The position numbers and the translations under genes were made by a program. The notes under the pieces were generated by a model, which was not told the origin of the DNA, did not search any database, and saw only the letters and a list, made by a program, of their open reading frames with translations. Positions 20,641 to 34,007 of a DNA stretch of 64,000 nucleotides are shown one piece after another (the first letter of the stretch is position 1; each line of letters starts with the position of its first letter). Origin of the DNA: Prinsepia uniflora (lineage: Eukaryota; Streptophyta; Magnoliopsida; Rosales; Rosaceae); assembly GCA_032719365.1 (NCBI GenBank), contig CM064870.1, positions 39,774,194 through 39,838,193 of the forward strand. The letters run 5' to 3'.

Positions 20641-22488
20641 CCTGCCCCACTCTCACAAAAATTATCATTTTCTCCTATGTGATGAAAGATATTAATACTA
20701 CATCAATGATATAAATGCATGGCAAAATGTATAAAATATGACCTAACAAAGACCACTAAACCTATCATTTACAATTCCTCGTGCAAACAAACTACCAAAG
20801 CACAGTTAAAATAATGACTCGATCTTCCTAAGATAGAATATTTAAACCCCTAGGTGTGCCTAGTAGGAGGAGTTTTTTCTCCTGAGGGTTTAATACCCAC
20901 AAACACCATCAATACTCTATTGAAAACAAGGGTTAAAAGATTATGGAAACAAAGTAATGTGAACCAATGAAACTTTAGTCATACCTTCACCTTCTTGAAT
21001 TCACCATGTCAACATCTAATTAGTGTGCAAGTGAACTCATATATTCTTAGTTCCATGGCTTCACAGGTATCATTCTCAAACCTGAAGATAGAATTCGCCT
21101 CAACTCTAAGTCTCACAGATTCACTCAATCACTCGAGCCTAAGGTTTAATCTCTCCATCAAACATATATGAGTGAAGTTATGTAATATGAAAGCAATTAT
21201 TCGCACATATGAAGTATAAGAAACAATGGCACAATTTCAGGATAGATCTCATGAAATAATTGAAAACTAAGAATTAGAGAGAGCACATTCCTCCTAGCAT
21301 TCATTTCATTTCCCAATGATTAACATAGGTCTTAATCTATATAGGTTGTAATGGGGCTTGGTTGAGGGCAAAATGAAAGAAGGATAAGAACAACAAGTAA
21401 CTTAGAATCATACCAAGGGCTATTGAAAAATTACTTTGCACCGCTTGATGTCATTCCCAGCATCTGCTCACTTTAAGTTGAATGGAATAAACTTTCCATC
21501 GATGCACTTTTCGCAGATCATACTTGAACTTTTTCTTTTGCTTTTCTTTCATCTATTTTTTTTTTGTCCCTGAAGTTATACTTCATTTAAGTTCTCTTTT
21601 CTTTTGATAGGAACTCCTTTTGACCTGAGCTTCTTTTTATTGTCCATGAACTCTTGATTTAACAGTGGCAATACTTCTCCTTGCATCAAACTTCCACTTT
21701 CAACAACCTTGGTACATTCCAAGCTATAGGGTATGGTCACAATTAAGCTAGGTAACTCAAAGTGAGATACAAAAAAGGAGTGATGTAGGTTATGAAAGAA
21801 ATGGATACATGTGTTTGGCTGGAAAATGGCTAATGGAGCACACAAAGGTAGGATTTAGAGAAGGCTTTTAGAAGCTTATGCACATAAAACCTAGTATCAC
21901 TTCAAAAGGGATACTCCACAAATGAAGGGCATGTGATATATGAAATTATGATAAATTCTTAGTAATTAACCAAAAATGATAATGAGATCAAATTAGAGTG
22001 AATTAGAAAGAAAGAATTGGAGTAGAAACAAATTAAACCCTCTCAAGTTATCATGTAGGCTCAACACATCACAAGGGTAGTCTCTACTATTCTTCTTCAT
22101 TTGTTTGATCAAGTACCTTATTCACCATGATTCTAAGAGCACAATAGGTCAGAATGAGCACCTAATCAGAAGATTATTCAAGGCTTCCTTCTAAATGACG
22201 ATTGTATGCCTTAGTTTGCATAAACATTGTATTGCAATGTTTCAACAATGCTCTAACAGACTGACTCTTTAGCACCCAAAAAATTTCAATTCCCTACCCC
22301 TAAACCTAAACTAAACATTGTCCTCAATGTATAAAATAGAAAAGACGGCATGCAATGCAAAGGGAGTATGAAAGAAGAGAAAGAAAAGAAGTAAATAAGT
22401 TAAAAGGTTAAAAAGATAGAACATGGTTGGGTTGCCTCATAACAAGCACGGAATTTAACGTCTAGGAAAGACGTGGTAGAAAATGGGC
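20641..22488 (-). other. Athila non-coding tract between pol and 3' LTR
   Basis: This AT-rich 1.8-kb stretch lies downstream of the integrase stop. Athila elements often carry an env-like frame here, but the longest frame (21576-21845, 89 residues) has no signal peptide, membrane segment or family motif, and stops are frequent. A T-run occurs near 21548-21567. I see no gene in it. Part of its left end may belong to the LTR. Confidence 0.6.
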
Positions 22489-22903
22489 TTAATGGAATGG
22501 AATAGTATCCACCATATGTGCAATGAGAACATCCATATCAGCCATCAAGTACGGCTTTAATCTGTGGCCATTAACTTTGAAACTGCTACCATTGCTGAGG
22601 TTCTTTATTTCAACTGCTCCATGAGGATACACTTTGATCACTTTGAAAGGTCCAACCCATATAGACTTAAATTTACCTAGAAAGAGACGTAAACGAGAGT
22701 CATATAATAAAACATTCTTATCGGGGAAGAATACCTTTCTTGCGAGAGCTTTATCATGGTAAATCTTGGTCCTTTCTTTGTAAATCTTCGCACTTTCATA
22801 AGCCTCATTCCTTAGCTCCTCAAGCTCATTGAGTTACAGCTTTCTTGACATTCCAGCTTTTGTGAAGTCGAGGTTAAGTTTCTTGATTGCCCATAAGGCG
22901 AGG
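22489..22903 (-). pseudogene. Athila integrase C-terminal part
   Basis: The - strand frame reads LNELEELRNEAYESAKIYKE, then DSRLRLFLGKFKSIWVGPF and VYPHGAVEIKNL, the conserved end of Athila pol, and stops at 22489-22491. It continues the integrase core at 32687-33479, from which LARD-A copy 2 separates it. The join lies just after the FGKACHLP motif. The integrase C-terminal domain binds DNA ends. Confidence 0.9.
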
Positions 22904-25900
22904 TGTAACGACCCGTCCCAAATTCCGGGATTAGATTAGTCACTAATCTCGTTTAGTGAGGTTGAACGGTGCTTATTGGGGCGGAATCAGACAAATTGTG
23001 CAAAATCACCGTTTTGCCCCTAGTCGTGGGCAAAATGTTGACTTTTTGATCGGGCGGTCAAACGGACTTTGACCGATGACCGTGACGTAGTTCGGGACGT
23101 CACGAGTTCATAGACAGGTGGCACGTTCGATTCCGACATTCGTAGAGAAAGTTATGGTGTTCGGAAGTTGAGGGGTATTTTGGTAATTTGGCTTATTAGG
23201 GGCCAAATGTTGACTTTTTGACCGGGAGGTCCGATGGACGAGGGCCAAGGACCGTTACGTAGGTATCGTCGATACGAATCCAACGACAGGCGGCATGCCG
23301 AAATCGGAGATTCGACGACAGAGTTATGGTCAAGGAAACGAACTAACGAACCAAGGCTCGGATTAAAATAATAATATAATAATGAATAGTGACTGTTGAC
23401 TGTGCACATCCGGATGAGTGACAAGTGTCACCCATCCCTTGTTTCCAGCTCCATGTTTCCCTCCCAACACCATCATTACAACATCATCATTTATCCTTCA
23501 TCATTTCCTCCATTTTCTCCCTCATTTCCTTTTCTTTGTTCCTAAACCGTGCACAAATTTGGGATTCGGATTAGGGAGAATTGGCTCCCTCTCTTTGCCG
23601 TTCCTGAGAGAAAACTGAGAGACTAAGATGATTGAATTAACGGGGAAACACGAGGGATTGAGTGTGGGTTGAATTTTGGATTTTGGATTTCGGGAAAATT
23701 AGAGGGAAAATTCGAATTGGAGGAATTGAGCCGTGAGGATCGAATTGGTGATTACTTCGAGCTTACTGGGATCACAACGATCATAATTGTCGAAGAAACG
23801 AGATGAATTGGTGCTGTTTTGGCTCTGATCACACTTGGTGACAGAGGAGGAAAATCGAGTTTGAGTCGTGGAGTTGGAGGCTTCGATGGACGGAATTGAG
23901 GTGGGGAAACTACTTCTCATGATCCCACGATGCTTCTGGGTTCATCAATTGAAGGAAAACGGTTGTGGTTGACAGAACTCCATGGTTGAACAGTGACGGT
24001 GTTCGAGCTTGAGTCGTGATGATTGGGCACTAGTTTGATGCAATTGATGTGGGGGAATTGTTCCTCATGGTCCATTGATGCTTCTGGGTTCATCAATTGG
24101 ATGAAACCAGCAGCCATTGAAGGAATTCCATGAACGAACAGTAACCTGGGCGTTCTTCGTGTTCATCGTGAAATCGTGGGAATTTGGGCAAGTGATCGTG
24201 TAATTGATGTTACAGACCTGTAATTAGACTTAAAACGAAACTAACTGAATGCTCAATTGAAGGAATTAGGATCGAATTGATGGACATTGAACCGGGTTGT
24301 ATCGCGGGTGAATTGGACCCGTTTACCAGACAAACGGGTTGGGCTGGTGACACTGTAGCAGGCGCGTGAGATTCACGCGCAGCCACTCACGGCGGCGCGT
24401 GACAGAGCGTGGACACGGATCTCGAGGTGAGGTCAACATGACTCCTGTCCTATTTAATGTATCAAACATTTTGGAATTGGTTTCGTGTCGATCGGACACC
24501 GTCTCGATAGTGTTCGGGATGTCCGAAGGTTTTAAATTAAGTTTAAAAATAAGTAAAAATTCGGAAAAATTACGGGACTTTGATAGGATGTTAATGATGA
24601 GGTTAGTGACCCTCTAATGTGATTTGGACACGATTGGGAGTCCTGGTGATAGTGGTGAGGCCCGGGAGGGCCGGTGGCACGCGTATCGAGGCATACCGTT
24701 AAAATGGTCTGTGAGTGGACTTTGGTTTTATAAATTCTATGCATGCTTAAATGTTTTATATGGATTATGGTTATGATTGTGTGATGTTGATTTGGTTGTT
24801 GGTAAATTGTACGGTTTCACGTATTTCGAGGCGATTTACGTGCTTGCACGTAAATCGAGGTTTTCCGATTTTACATGGATTTTCCATATTTATAACTTGG
24901 ATATAATGTGATGAAATGGTTTTGAAATTGGAAATATGAACTCGGGCTTGAGGCCCAATTATGTTGGAAATTTCGGACTTGGAGTCCATTTGAAAATCGG
25001 GCCGGGGGCCCAGTTGGTTAATGAAATCGGGCCAGGGGCCCAGTTGGTATGAAATCGGGCTGAGACCCATTTGAGTTATGTTATCGGGCCAGGGGCCCAG
25101 TTGATTTACGAATTCGGGCCGTGGGCCCAGTGGGTTTATAAGTCGGGCTGCGGGCCCAGTTGGTTTACAAATCGGGCCGTGGGCCCAGTGGTTCATAAAA
25201 TCGGGCATGAGGCCTAATTGGATTATAATGGTGATTTCGGGTCAGGGACCCTATATTTAATAATTGTGATTTTGGGTCAGGGACCCTAAATGGAGTTACA
25301 TGGTTTTATGGAAATTTCGGGCAGGGCCCAATGGTAATGATGTGATAAAAGGATTTAATAAAACTGTTTTCCACATACCATCTAGATACAAGGATATATG
25401 ATGGTCTCCTCCAGATGTTTGGGACACTGGGGAAGTCATGGTGCATTGCTTGCGAGGGGTCATTATACGGAGCAGCCGGACCGTATGATGACTCAGGAGC
25501 AGGATTGCTTTGATTGACGTCAGGGACGTCAGACATCAAGGATGTCAGATATATGGACCTGGAGAGACCCCGGGCAGCACGCGTAGCTTATGAAACTGTG
25601 AGATATGACGTCAGGGACGTCAAGCGTCTGGGACGCTAAGCATCTGGGATGCTGGTGATGGTAATGGTAAAATATGGATTAATGGATCTATGAAATGGCT
25701 TTTCGGTTGGATATGTGTTATGTGGTAAAAATGGATTATTGGTTATGAAATGGTATGTCGGGTCAGGGACCCTAAATGGTTTTGGATTATGGATTGATGT
25801 TCATTTATGGTCGTGGGTGGTGACCCACATGGTTGTTTATGTGTAGTTATGGTATTTCACAGTTTTGGGCTGAGTTCCCATACTTGGTTTTTGGTTAACG

Positions 25901-26248
25901 GTTTTTGGGCTAAGGCCCTAATGGCTCGGTTGAGCAAACGTTTTGGTTACTGGTTTTCGTGGCATGCATATGTTTTTATTGGAGGGCATAAATGTCTTAT
26001 AAATGTATTTGGTAAACTTATTGGTTTTTGTCCACTCACAACTTTTGGTTTTAATGCCCTTCAGGTTGATTACGGATGCGATTGCAGCAGAGACTGGGAC
26101 ATTACACACCTCCTCCATCGATCCTTGCGCACTCTGGAAGCCCCGTTTGGGCAGTGGCTCGTGGTTATCCCTTGTCTGACACCCCTTGTTGGACGGGAGC
26201 AGGGCACATTCCACGGTAATCCCGGGGGGATTGGGATGGGTCCTGTCA
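22904..26248 (+). repeat. 5' LTR of LARD-A copy 2
   Basis: TGTAACGACCC to GGGTCCTGTCA. It contains hairpin arms GTGTC/GACAC near 24486-24500, CTGTGAGTGGAC 24709-24720, the GGGCC array 24995-25210 and GTCCACTCACA 26030-26040. It differs from the 3' LTR by scattered substitutions only. Confidence 0.94.
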
Positions 26249-29200
26249 ACTTGGTATCAGAGCACGGTTGCTCTTGTGTGCGCGCAAGTCGAGGGTGTGA
26301 TGTCTCTTTGGGCTGCAATTCGTTATCAACCTGATAGATAGTTTTTGGGTTTGGATAGTGGATGGAGTGTGATTGGCCCGATACGCCGTGCGTTAATGTG
26401 ATTCGACCCAAGTGGGGTTGATTGTGATGAACTGGTATTGTGGGTCCAACGGTTCGGTCATGTAATACTTGATTGTTGTGCTGCTAGGTGCAGCCAGGTT
26501 CGGGGAACCTCATGTGAGTAATGGTCTAAAATGTGAACCCTTGTGGTGGTTTCTAGTGTGAGGTATGTTGGTTCATCGGAGTTGGCCAATGACCTAGTGG
26601 TGGAACCCACGTTGATGGGATGGTAGGATTGGATTTGACGTCTATACGGTGTCAGGACCGCGGGGTCGGTCAGGTTGTGGATTTTATATTACGGAAAGCT
26701 GTTTGGTTCGGTTGAACCATAGGGTGTGATTGAGGAATCCTAGTATTAAAAAGGTAAACCTTAATTGTGATTAGTGGATGAGAACTTGTGCTGCGACGAG
26801 CGACTGAGGTCATGGATGACCATGTGGATGGCTCTGGTGAGTCTAGTCAGAACTATGGGATTCGATTTACGGATACGGTTCTGAGATAAATTATGGAATC
26901 CCATGTTGGATCGGGTATTAGTGTGAGGTATGGATGCGGATCTCGATAGCAATGACAGTTAGTCGGAAGTCATATGGAGATGACTGGCTATCGAGGGTAA
27001 TTGGTGTGGTTATAATACTTGGGGATCAGGGGACGTTCAGGGAACGTTCATTTTCCTGATGTGGATTGTCAGAGTGGTGGTACCCATAGTCGGGAGGTAC
27101 GGGATCGTCGTTCGGTATGAACGGAGATCCAGGGTTGTCGTATTTGCACACGGTGTGCAAGTATGGATGTTTGTGGGTTGGTACTTTTGTGCTGATGCTA
27201 GTATGGATGCCTGTGTGCTGATACTAGTGTTGTTGGTAATGTGTTGGTACTGACACTAGCGTTGGTGCTAGTGTCGGTGATGGTGTTGACGATGAGCCAC
27301 AAGTTGGGGTGTGACTCCGTCATGATGAACATATGTTCGGTCTTTGAGATTCGATAGTGGTTGAGTGATGGACTGGATGGGATCCAGTTAAGATTGTGAT
27401 GTGTTGGGATTAGTCCCGACAGGGGTAAAATGACAAGTGATGAGTGGATTAATATGGTATAATTGAGACTTGAGTAATCTTGGGATGACGACCCTTACGT
27501 CTTGCTAATTGGTGGATTTGGGGGAGTTGTTGGCAACTCCAAAATTTGTGTGATTTTATGTTTTTAAATATCCCTAAAATGTACATGGAAATGATTAAAA
27601 CTGGAAAAGACAAGGAAAACCATTAGTGGTATAAATGTGGAAATTGGAAATTGAGAACGTGGAAAACCGAGTGTTGAACCTGTAAAGGTTGGGATGTGCG
27701 AATGAAACAATAACGGATCGATTGTGGACACGTGGTTATCCAAGTGAGTTGGGGATGTAGGGAGTCCAGTGGTTGGACTTGACGTCTTGTTGGGAGCATG
27801 TTTGTTTCCAACATGGTTGGAACCTTAGATCCGTGGAGAGTTGTAATTGGGGAACGAGAGTGGTGCTCGTTTTTGGTGATTGGTATTCCGAAGTCATTGG
27901 GGTTGACTTCTTTCTTTCTGCCCTGACAAACATTGACTGTAGTTACCAGTACGTTGAGCGTGTATTGGTTGGTGAGCCCATGTGTGTTGTGGGATCATCA
28001 GGGGGAGTTGCGTATCCAATATTAGGTAAACGAGATTTTTCATTTTCTGCTTGGTGGCAGACGATGTTGGGGTACATGGCGTGGTGAGTGCAGCGAGTTT
28101 TGTTTGCATCCACGTAGGATGAGTTTTGACGTCATCATTTTGGATCAACCTTGGTTTTCCTAGGTGGAAAGACAAGGATCGATACAAACTTGGGTGTGTG
28201 AGTCGTAAACGGCGGGGTTGAACTTCTTTTCGAAGTGGAGCCCGTACGGTATTCTACTTGGGTGAGTAGGTTTCCGACTGGTCGGATTTTGTCAACCTTA
28301 GACGTGTGGAGGTTGGATTGGCTTCCCTATGAAGTCAATTGGAGGTATTGAACGGGTAACCGATAGGTTCGGTTTTGGTGTGTCTTGGTAAATGTGAACG
28401 AGATTTCGGGATTTGGAATCTAATTTCTGGGTGACGATTCAGGATTCGATTTTGGAACTTGAAAGTATATTTCTGGATTTGGGTACGGAATGGTTATTCC
28501 AAATTCTAGCTTACGGAATAATGATTTCGGATTCGGATTTTGAAATGAATTAAAATTTTGATGTCTGGATCCGGATTTCTTACGAAATTACGGATTCGGA
28601 TTCGGAATTGGAACTAGATGGTGGGTGGAGTTTCGATTTGTCTCATGCTGGATTGGGCAAATGTACTCCATTATTGGAACGTGTTTGGCTACGACCTAGG
28701 TGGTTGTAGTCTGGCCGATGGGTTATACCCGAGGTGTGTCGGTGAACGTGTTGGTAGTCGGATTGGTTCCGATACCATGGGCTTGGTTGTGGACCGGACA
28801 TTACTATGCAATGGGTCACGGTAATTCCGATGTGTTTAATTACACACAGATCGTGTGAAAGGTCGGTAAATGTTTACTAAGTCAAGTACGTTGGTGGCAT
28901 GTGTAGCCACGAGTGAGTCTAGTGTTAGTTTTCGACTGACAACAACTGTGTGGTGACAGATTGTCAGGATGTGTCAACATAGATTGTTGAGTGGGGTCAG
29001 CTGACTCCTAGTGGGAGTGGGAAAGGAACCGTCGAGTGTTGCGTCAACGAGAGGGTTGATTTGACAAGTGGTGTCAAATTCGAAACATGTAGTTTCAGTC
29101 ATTCGACGGGGTCGAATGTAGTCGTTGCGTTTTGAGTACTAGTGGTACGTTTGGGTGTAGACAAGTTTTGTCTAAGTAGTTGGTGTGCGGGTGTACACGT

Positions 29201-29343
29201 GTTGCATGGTCGATTCCACTTTCCACGGGGTGTTTGTGGAATCAGGGTAGTCGAGTTCGAGAGCGAAACTAATTAAGGAGGGAAGTACGTTGAGATTAGA
29301 GCGGTTGGAATTTCGAGGACGAAATTTATTAAGGAGGGAAGAT
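26249..29343 (+). other. Non-coding interior of LARD-A copy 2
   Basis: It is co-linear with the interior of copy 1 and keeps its hairpins, some with changed but still pairing arms: TCCGA 28273/TCGGA 28282 here against TTCGA 3071/TCGAA 3081 in copy 1. About 180 bp near 27460-27640 is absent from copy 1 and is bounded by AATTGAGA at both sides. The 13-codon frame 26300-26341 (MSLWAAIRYQPDR) matches that of copy 1. No retroelement protein motif was found. Confidence 0.87.
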
Positions 29344-32300
29344 TGTAACGACCCGTCCCGAATTCCGGGATTAGATTAGTCACTAATCTCGTTTAGTGAG
29401 GTTGAACGGTGCTTAGTGGGGCGGAATCAGACAAATTGTGCAAAATGACCGTTTTGCCCCTGGTCGTGGGCAAAATGTTGACTTTTGATCGGGCGGTCAA
29501 ACAGACTTTGACCGATGACCGTGACGTAGTTCGGGACGTCACGAGTTCATAGACAAGTGGCACGTTCGATTCCGACATTCGTAGAGAAAGTTATAGTGTT
29601 CGGAAGTTGAGGGGTATTTTGGTAATTTGGCTTATTATGGGCCAAATGTTGACTTTTTGACCGGGAGGTCCGATGGACGAGGGCCAAGGACCGTTACGTA
29701 GGTATCGTCGATACGAATCCAACGACAGGCGGCATGCCGAAATCGGAGATTCGACGACGGAGTTATGGTCAAGGAAACGAACTAACGAACCGAGGCTCGG
29801 ATTAAAATAATAATATAATAATGAATAGTGACCGTTGACTGTGCACATCCGGATGCGTGACAAGTGCCACCCATCCCTTGTTTCCAGCTCCATGTTTACC
29901 TCCCAACACCATCATTACAACATCATCATTTATCCTTCATCATTTCCTCCATTTTCTCCCTCATTTCCTCTTCTTTGTTCCTAAACCGTGCACAAATTTG
30001 GGATTCGGATTAGGGAGAATTGGCTCCCTCTCTCTGCCGTTCCTGAGAGAAAACTGAGAGACTAAGATGATTGAATTAACGGGGAAACACGAGGGATTGA
30101 GTGTGGGTTGAATTTTGGATTTTAGATTTCGGGAAAATTAGAGGAAAAATTCGAATTGGAGGAATTGAGCCATGAGGATCGAATTGGTGATTACTTCGAG
30201 CTTACTGGGATCACAACGATCATAATTGTCGAAGAAACGAGATGAATTGGTGCTGTTTTGGCTCTGATCACACTTGGTGACAGAGGAGGAAAATCGAGTT
30301 TGAGTCGTGGAGTTGGAGGCTTCGATGGACTGAATTGAGGTGGGGAAACTACTTCTCATGATCCCACGATGCTTCTCGGTTCATCAATTGAAGGAAAACG
30401 GCTGTGGTTGACAGAACTCCATGGTTGAACAGTGACGGTGTTCGAGCTTGAGTCGTGACGATTGAGCACTAGTTTGATGCAATTGATGTGGGGGAATTGT
30501 TCCTCATGGTCCATTGATGCTTCTGGGTTCATCAATTGGATGAAACCAGCAGCCATTGAAGGAATTCCATGAACGAACAGTAACCTGGGCGTTCTTCGTG
30601 TTCATCGTGAAATCATGGGAATTTGGGTAAGTGATCGTGTAATTGATGTTACAGACCTGTAATTAGACTTAAAACGAAACTAACTGAATGCTCAATTGAA
30701 GGAATTAGGATCGAATTGATGGACATTGAACCGGGTTGTATCGCGGGTGAATTGGACCCGTTTACTAGACAAATGGGTTGGGCTGGTGACACTGTAGCAG
30801 GCGCGTGAGTTTCACGCGTAGCCACTCACGGCGGCGCGTGACGGCGCGTGGGCACGGATCTCGAGGTGAGGTCAACATGACTCCTGTCCTATTTAATGTA
30901 ACGAACATTTTGGAATTGGTTTTGTGTCGATCGGACACCGTCTCGATAGTGTTCGGGATGTCCGAAGGTTTTAAATTAAGTTTAAAAATAAGTAAAAATT
31001 CGGGAAAATTACGGGACTTTGATAGGATGTTAATGATGAGGTTAGTGACCCTCTAATGTGATTTGGATAGGATTGGGAGTCCCGGTGATAGTGGTGAGGC
31101 CCGGGAGGGCCGGTGGCACGCGTATCGAGGCATACCGTTAAAACGGTCTGTGAGTGGACTTTGGTTTTATAAATTCTATGCATGCTTAAATGTTTTATAT
31201 GGATTATGGTTGTGATTGTGTGATGTTGATTTGGTTGTTGGTAAATTGTACGGTTTCACGTATTTCGAGGCGATTTACGTGCTAGCACGTAAATCGAGGT
31301 TTCCGGTTTTACATGGATTTTCCATATTTATAACTTGGATATAATGTGATGAAATGGTTTTGAAATTGGAAATATGAACTCGGGCTTGAGGCCCAATTAT
31401 GTTGGAAATTTCGGACTTGGAGTCCATTTGAAAATCGGGCCGGGGGCCCAGTTGGTTAATGAAATCGGGCCAGGGGCCCAGTTGGTATGAAATCGGGCTG
31501 AGACCCATTTGAGTTATGTTATCGGGCCAGGGGCCCAGTTGATTTACGAATTCGGGCCGTGGGCCCAGTGGGTTTATAAGTCGGGCTGCGAGCCCAGTTG
31601 GTTTACAAATCGGGCCGTGGGCCCAGTGGTTCATAAAATCGGGCATGAGGCCCAATTGGATTATAATGGTGATTTCGGGTCAGGGACCCTATATTTAATA
31701 ATTGTGATTTTGGGTCAGGGACCCTAAATGGAATTACATGGTTTTATGGAAATTTCGGGCAGGGCCCAATGGTAATGATGTGATAAAAGGATTTAATAAA
31801 ACTGTTTTCCATATACCATCTGTATACGAGGATATATGATGGTCTCCTCCAGATGTCTGGGACACTGGGGAAGTCACGGTGCATTGCCTGCGAGGGGTCA
31901 TTATACGGAGCAGCCGGACCGTATGATGACTCAGGAGCAGGATTGCTATGATTGACGTCAGGGACGTCAGACATCAGGGATGTCAGATATATGGACCTGG
32001 AGAGACCCCGGGCAGCACGCGTAGCTTATGAAATCGTGAGATATGACGTCAGGGACGTCAAGCGTCTGGGACGCTAAGCATCTGGGATGCTGGTGATGGT
32101 AATGGTAAAATATGGATTAATGGACCTATGAAATGACTTTTCGGTTGGATATGTGTTATGTGGTAAAAATGGATTATTGGTTATGAAATGGTATGTCGGG
32201 TCAGGGACCCTAAATGGTTTTGGATTATGGATTGATGTTCATTTATGGTCGTGGGTGGTGACCCACATGGTTGTTTATGTGTAGTTATGGTATTTCACAG

Positions 32301-32686
32301 TTTTGGGCTGAGTTCCCATACTTGGTTTTTGGTTAACGGTTTTTGGGCTAAGGCCCTAATGGCTCGGTTGAGCAAACGTTTTGGTTGCTGGTTTTCATGG
32401 CATGCATATGTTTTTATTGGAGGGCATAAATGTCTTATAAATGTATTTGGTAAACTTATTGGTTTTTGTCCACTCACAGCTTTTGGTTTTAATGCCCTTC
32501 AGGTTGATTACGGATGCGATTGCAGCATAGACTAGGACATTGCACACCTCCTCCATCGATCCTTGCGCACTCTGGAAGCCCCGTTTGGGCAGTGGCTCGT
32601 GGTTATCCCTTGTCTGACACCCCTTGTTGGACGGGAGCAGGGCACATTCCACGGTAATCCCGGGGGGATTGGGATGGGTCCTGTCA
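29344..32686 (+). repeat. 3' LTR of LARD-A copy 2
   Basis: TGTAACGACCC to GGGTCCTGTCA, preceded by AAGGAGGGAAGA. It contains CTGTGAGTGGAC 31148-31159 and GTCCACTCACAG 32468-32479. Near 31280 the strong hairpin has loop changes that turn it into an almost perfect palindrome around GTGCTAGCAC. Confidence 0.94.
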
Positions 32687-33479
32687 CAAGGTGCTCCAAC
32701 TCCCTAGGCAAATGGCAAGCTTTCCCAAAAACAATTTTGTAAGGGTTCATCCCAATATGAGTCTCATAAGCTGTTATGTATGCCTAAAACGCATCATGTA
32801 ACTTCGTGGACCATTCTTTCCTTGTAGAATTCACAGTCTTCATTAGAATATTCTTGATCTCCCTATTACTTATCTCCACTTGGCCAAAAGTTTAGGGATG
32901 ATATGGTGTGCTCACTCTATGTGTGATTCCATACTTCTTCATCAAGGCTTCAAATGGCTTGTTGCAGAAGTGAGTACCACCTTCACTGATGATAGCTCTT
33001 GGCATTGTGAACCTTGAAAAAATGATGTCCTTAAGGAAGTTAATCACCACTCTATGATCATTGGTCTTTGATGCAATTGTTTCCACCCATTTAGACATGT
33101 AGTCTACAGCCACCAGGATGTTATTGTAGCCAAAAGATGGTGGGAATGGTGCCATGAAATTGATGCCCCAAACGTCAAAGATCCCTACCACCAAAATGTT
33201 ATGCAAAGGAATCTGATTTCTGCTGTTGATGTTGCCCATTCTTTGGCACCTATCACACTTAACACAAAAGTTAAAAGCATCTTTAAACAAAGTAGGCCAA
33301 AAGAAACCAGATTGAAGAACCTTGGCTGCTGTCTTCTTGGCACCAAAATGGCCTCCACATGTAAATTCATGACTGGACTTGAGTATGCTTTCTTGCTCAA
33401 CCTCAGGAACACATCTCCTAATAATCTGATCAAGTCCATATTTGAAAAGGTAGGGCTCATCCCACATGTAGTGCTTCAC
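32687..33479 (-). pseudogene. Athila integrase N-terminal and core domains
   Basis: The zinc-binding HHCC domain is visible (HEFTCGGHFGAKKTAAKVL ... CVKCDRCQR). In the core, FDVWGINFM has asparagine where the first catalytic aspartate is usual and IISEGGTHFCN has glutamate where the second is usual, so two catalytic positions look lost. The frame stops after TPYHP (32892-32894), then continues with GQVEIS-like and GMNPYKIVFGKACHLP sequence to the LARD insertion at 32686. This enzyme would have inserted the element cDNA. Confidence 0.92.
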
Positions 33480-34007
33480 TTAAGAAAAGAACCTTTTCTT
33501 TTCCTGAAAGGTTAGATCATTTCTAATAATACCACAAGCAAGAAAATTAACAAAATCAGCATACCATGGTTCATCATCTTGGATGGCAAGAATTTGTTCA
33601 TCAGGGAATGATTTATTCAAGGGAAATTGTGCATTTCTAACTATTGCTTCACTTTTCAAACGCGATAAATGGTCAGCAACTACATTCTCTTTGCCACTCT
33701 TGTCTCTTATTTCCAAATCAAATTCTTGTAATAAGAGGATCCATCTAATGAGTCTTGGCTTGGCATCCTTCTTGGTCATTAAGTATCGTAGAGATGAATG
33801 GTCTGAGTAAACAATGACTTTTGATCCTACAAGATAAGACCTGAACTTCTCCAGAGCAAAGACAACAGCAAGCAACTCTTTGTCCGTTGTGGAATATTTT
33901 AGCTGAGTATCATTCAATGTCCTGCTTGCATAATAAATCACGTAAGGGAGTTTTCCAATTCTTTGGGCTAGCATTGCACTAATGGTAAAATCAGATGCAT
34001 CACACAT
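33480..34007 (-). pseudogene. Athila RNase H domain
   Basis: MCDASDFTISAMLAQR, YYASRTLNDTQLKYSTTDKE, LAVVFALEKFRSYLVGSKV and YSDHSSLRYL are the RT-linked RNase H blocks of gypsy pol, followed by ENVVADHLSRL. The frame is open but is separated from reverse transcriptase by one in-frame stop next to 34008, and it ends in a stop at 33480 before integrase. The ATG at 34007 is an internal methionine, not a true start. Confidence 0.92.

Larger units (their letters stand above)
22904..32686 (+). mobile_element. LARD-A copy 2: complete 9783-bp non-coding LTR retrotransposon
   Basis: LTRs are 22904-26248 (3345 bp) and 29344-32686 (3343 bp), with primer site TGGTATCAGAGC 26252-26263, interior 26249-29343 and purine tract 29331-29342. 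Flanks CGAGG (22899-22903) and CAAGG (32687-32691) form a 5-bp duplication with one substitution. It interrupts the Athila integrase reading frame, which resumes on both sides. The LTRs are very similar to each other and to copy 1. No coding frame was found. Confidence 0.95.

Noticed and set aside
21576..21845. Candidate env-like gene of the Athila element
   Set aside because: 89 residues without signal peptide, membrane segment or family motif, in a stop-rich tract.
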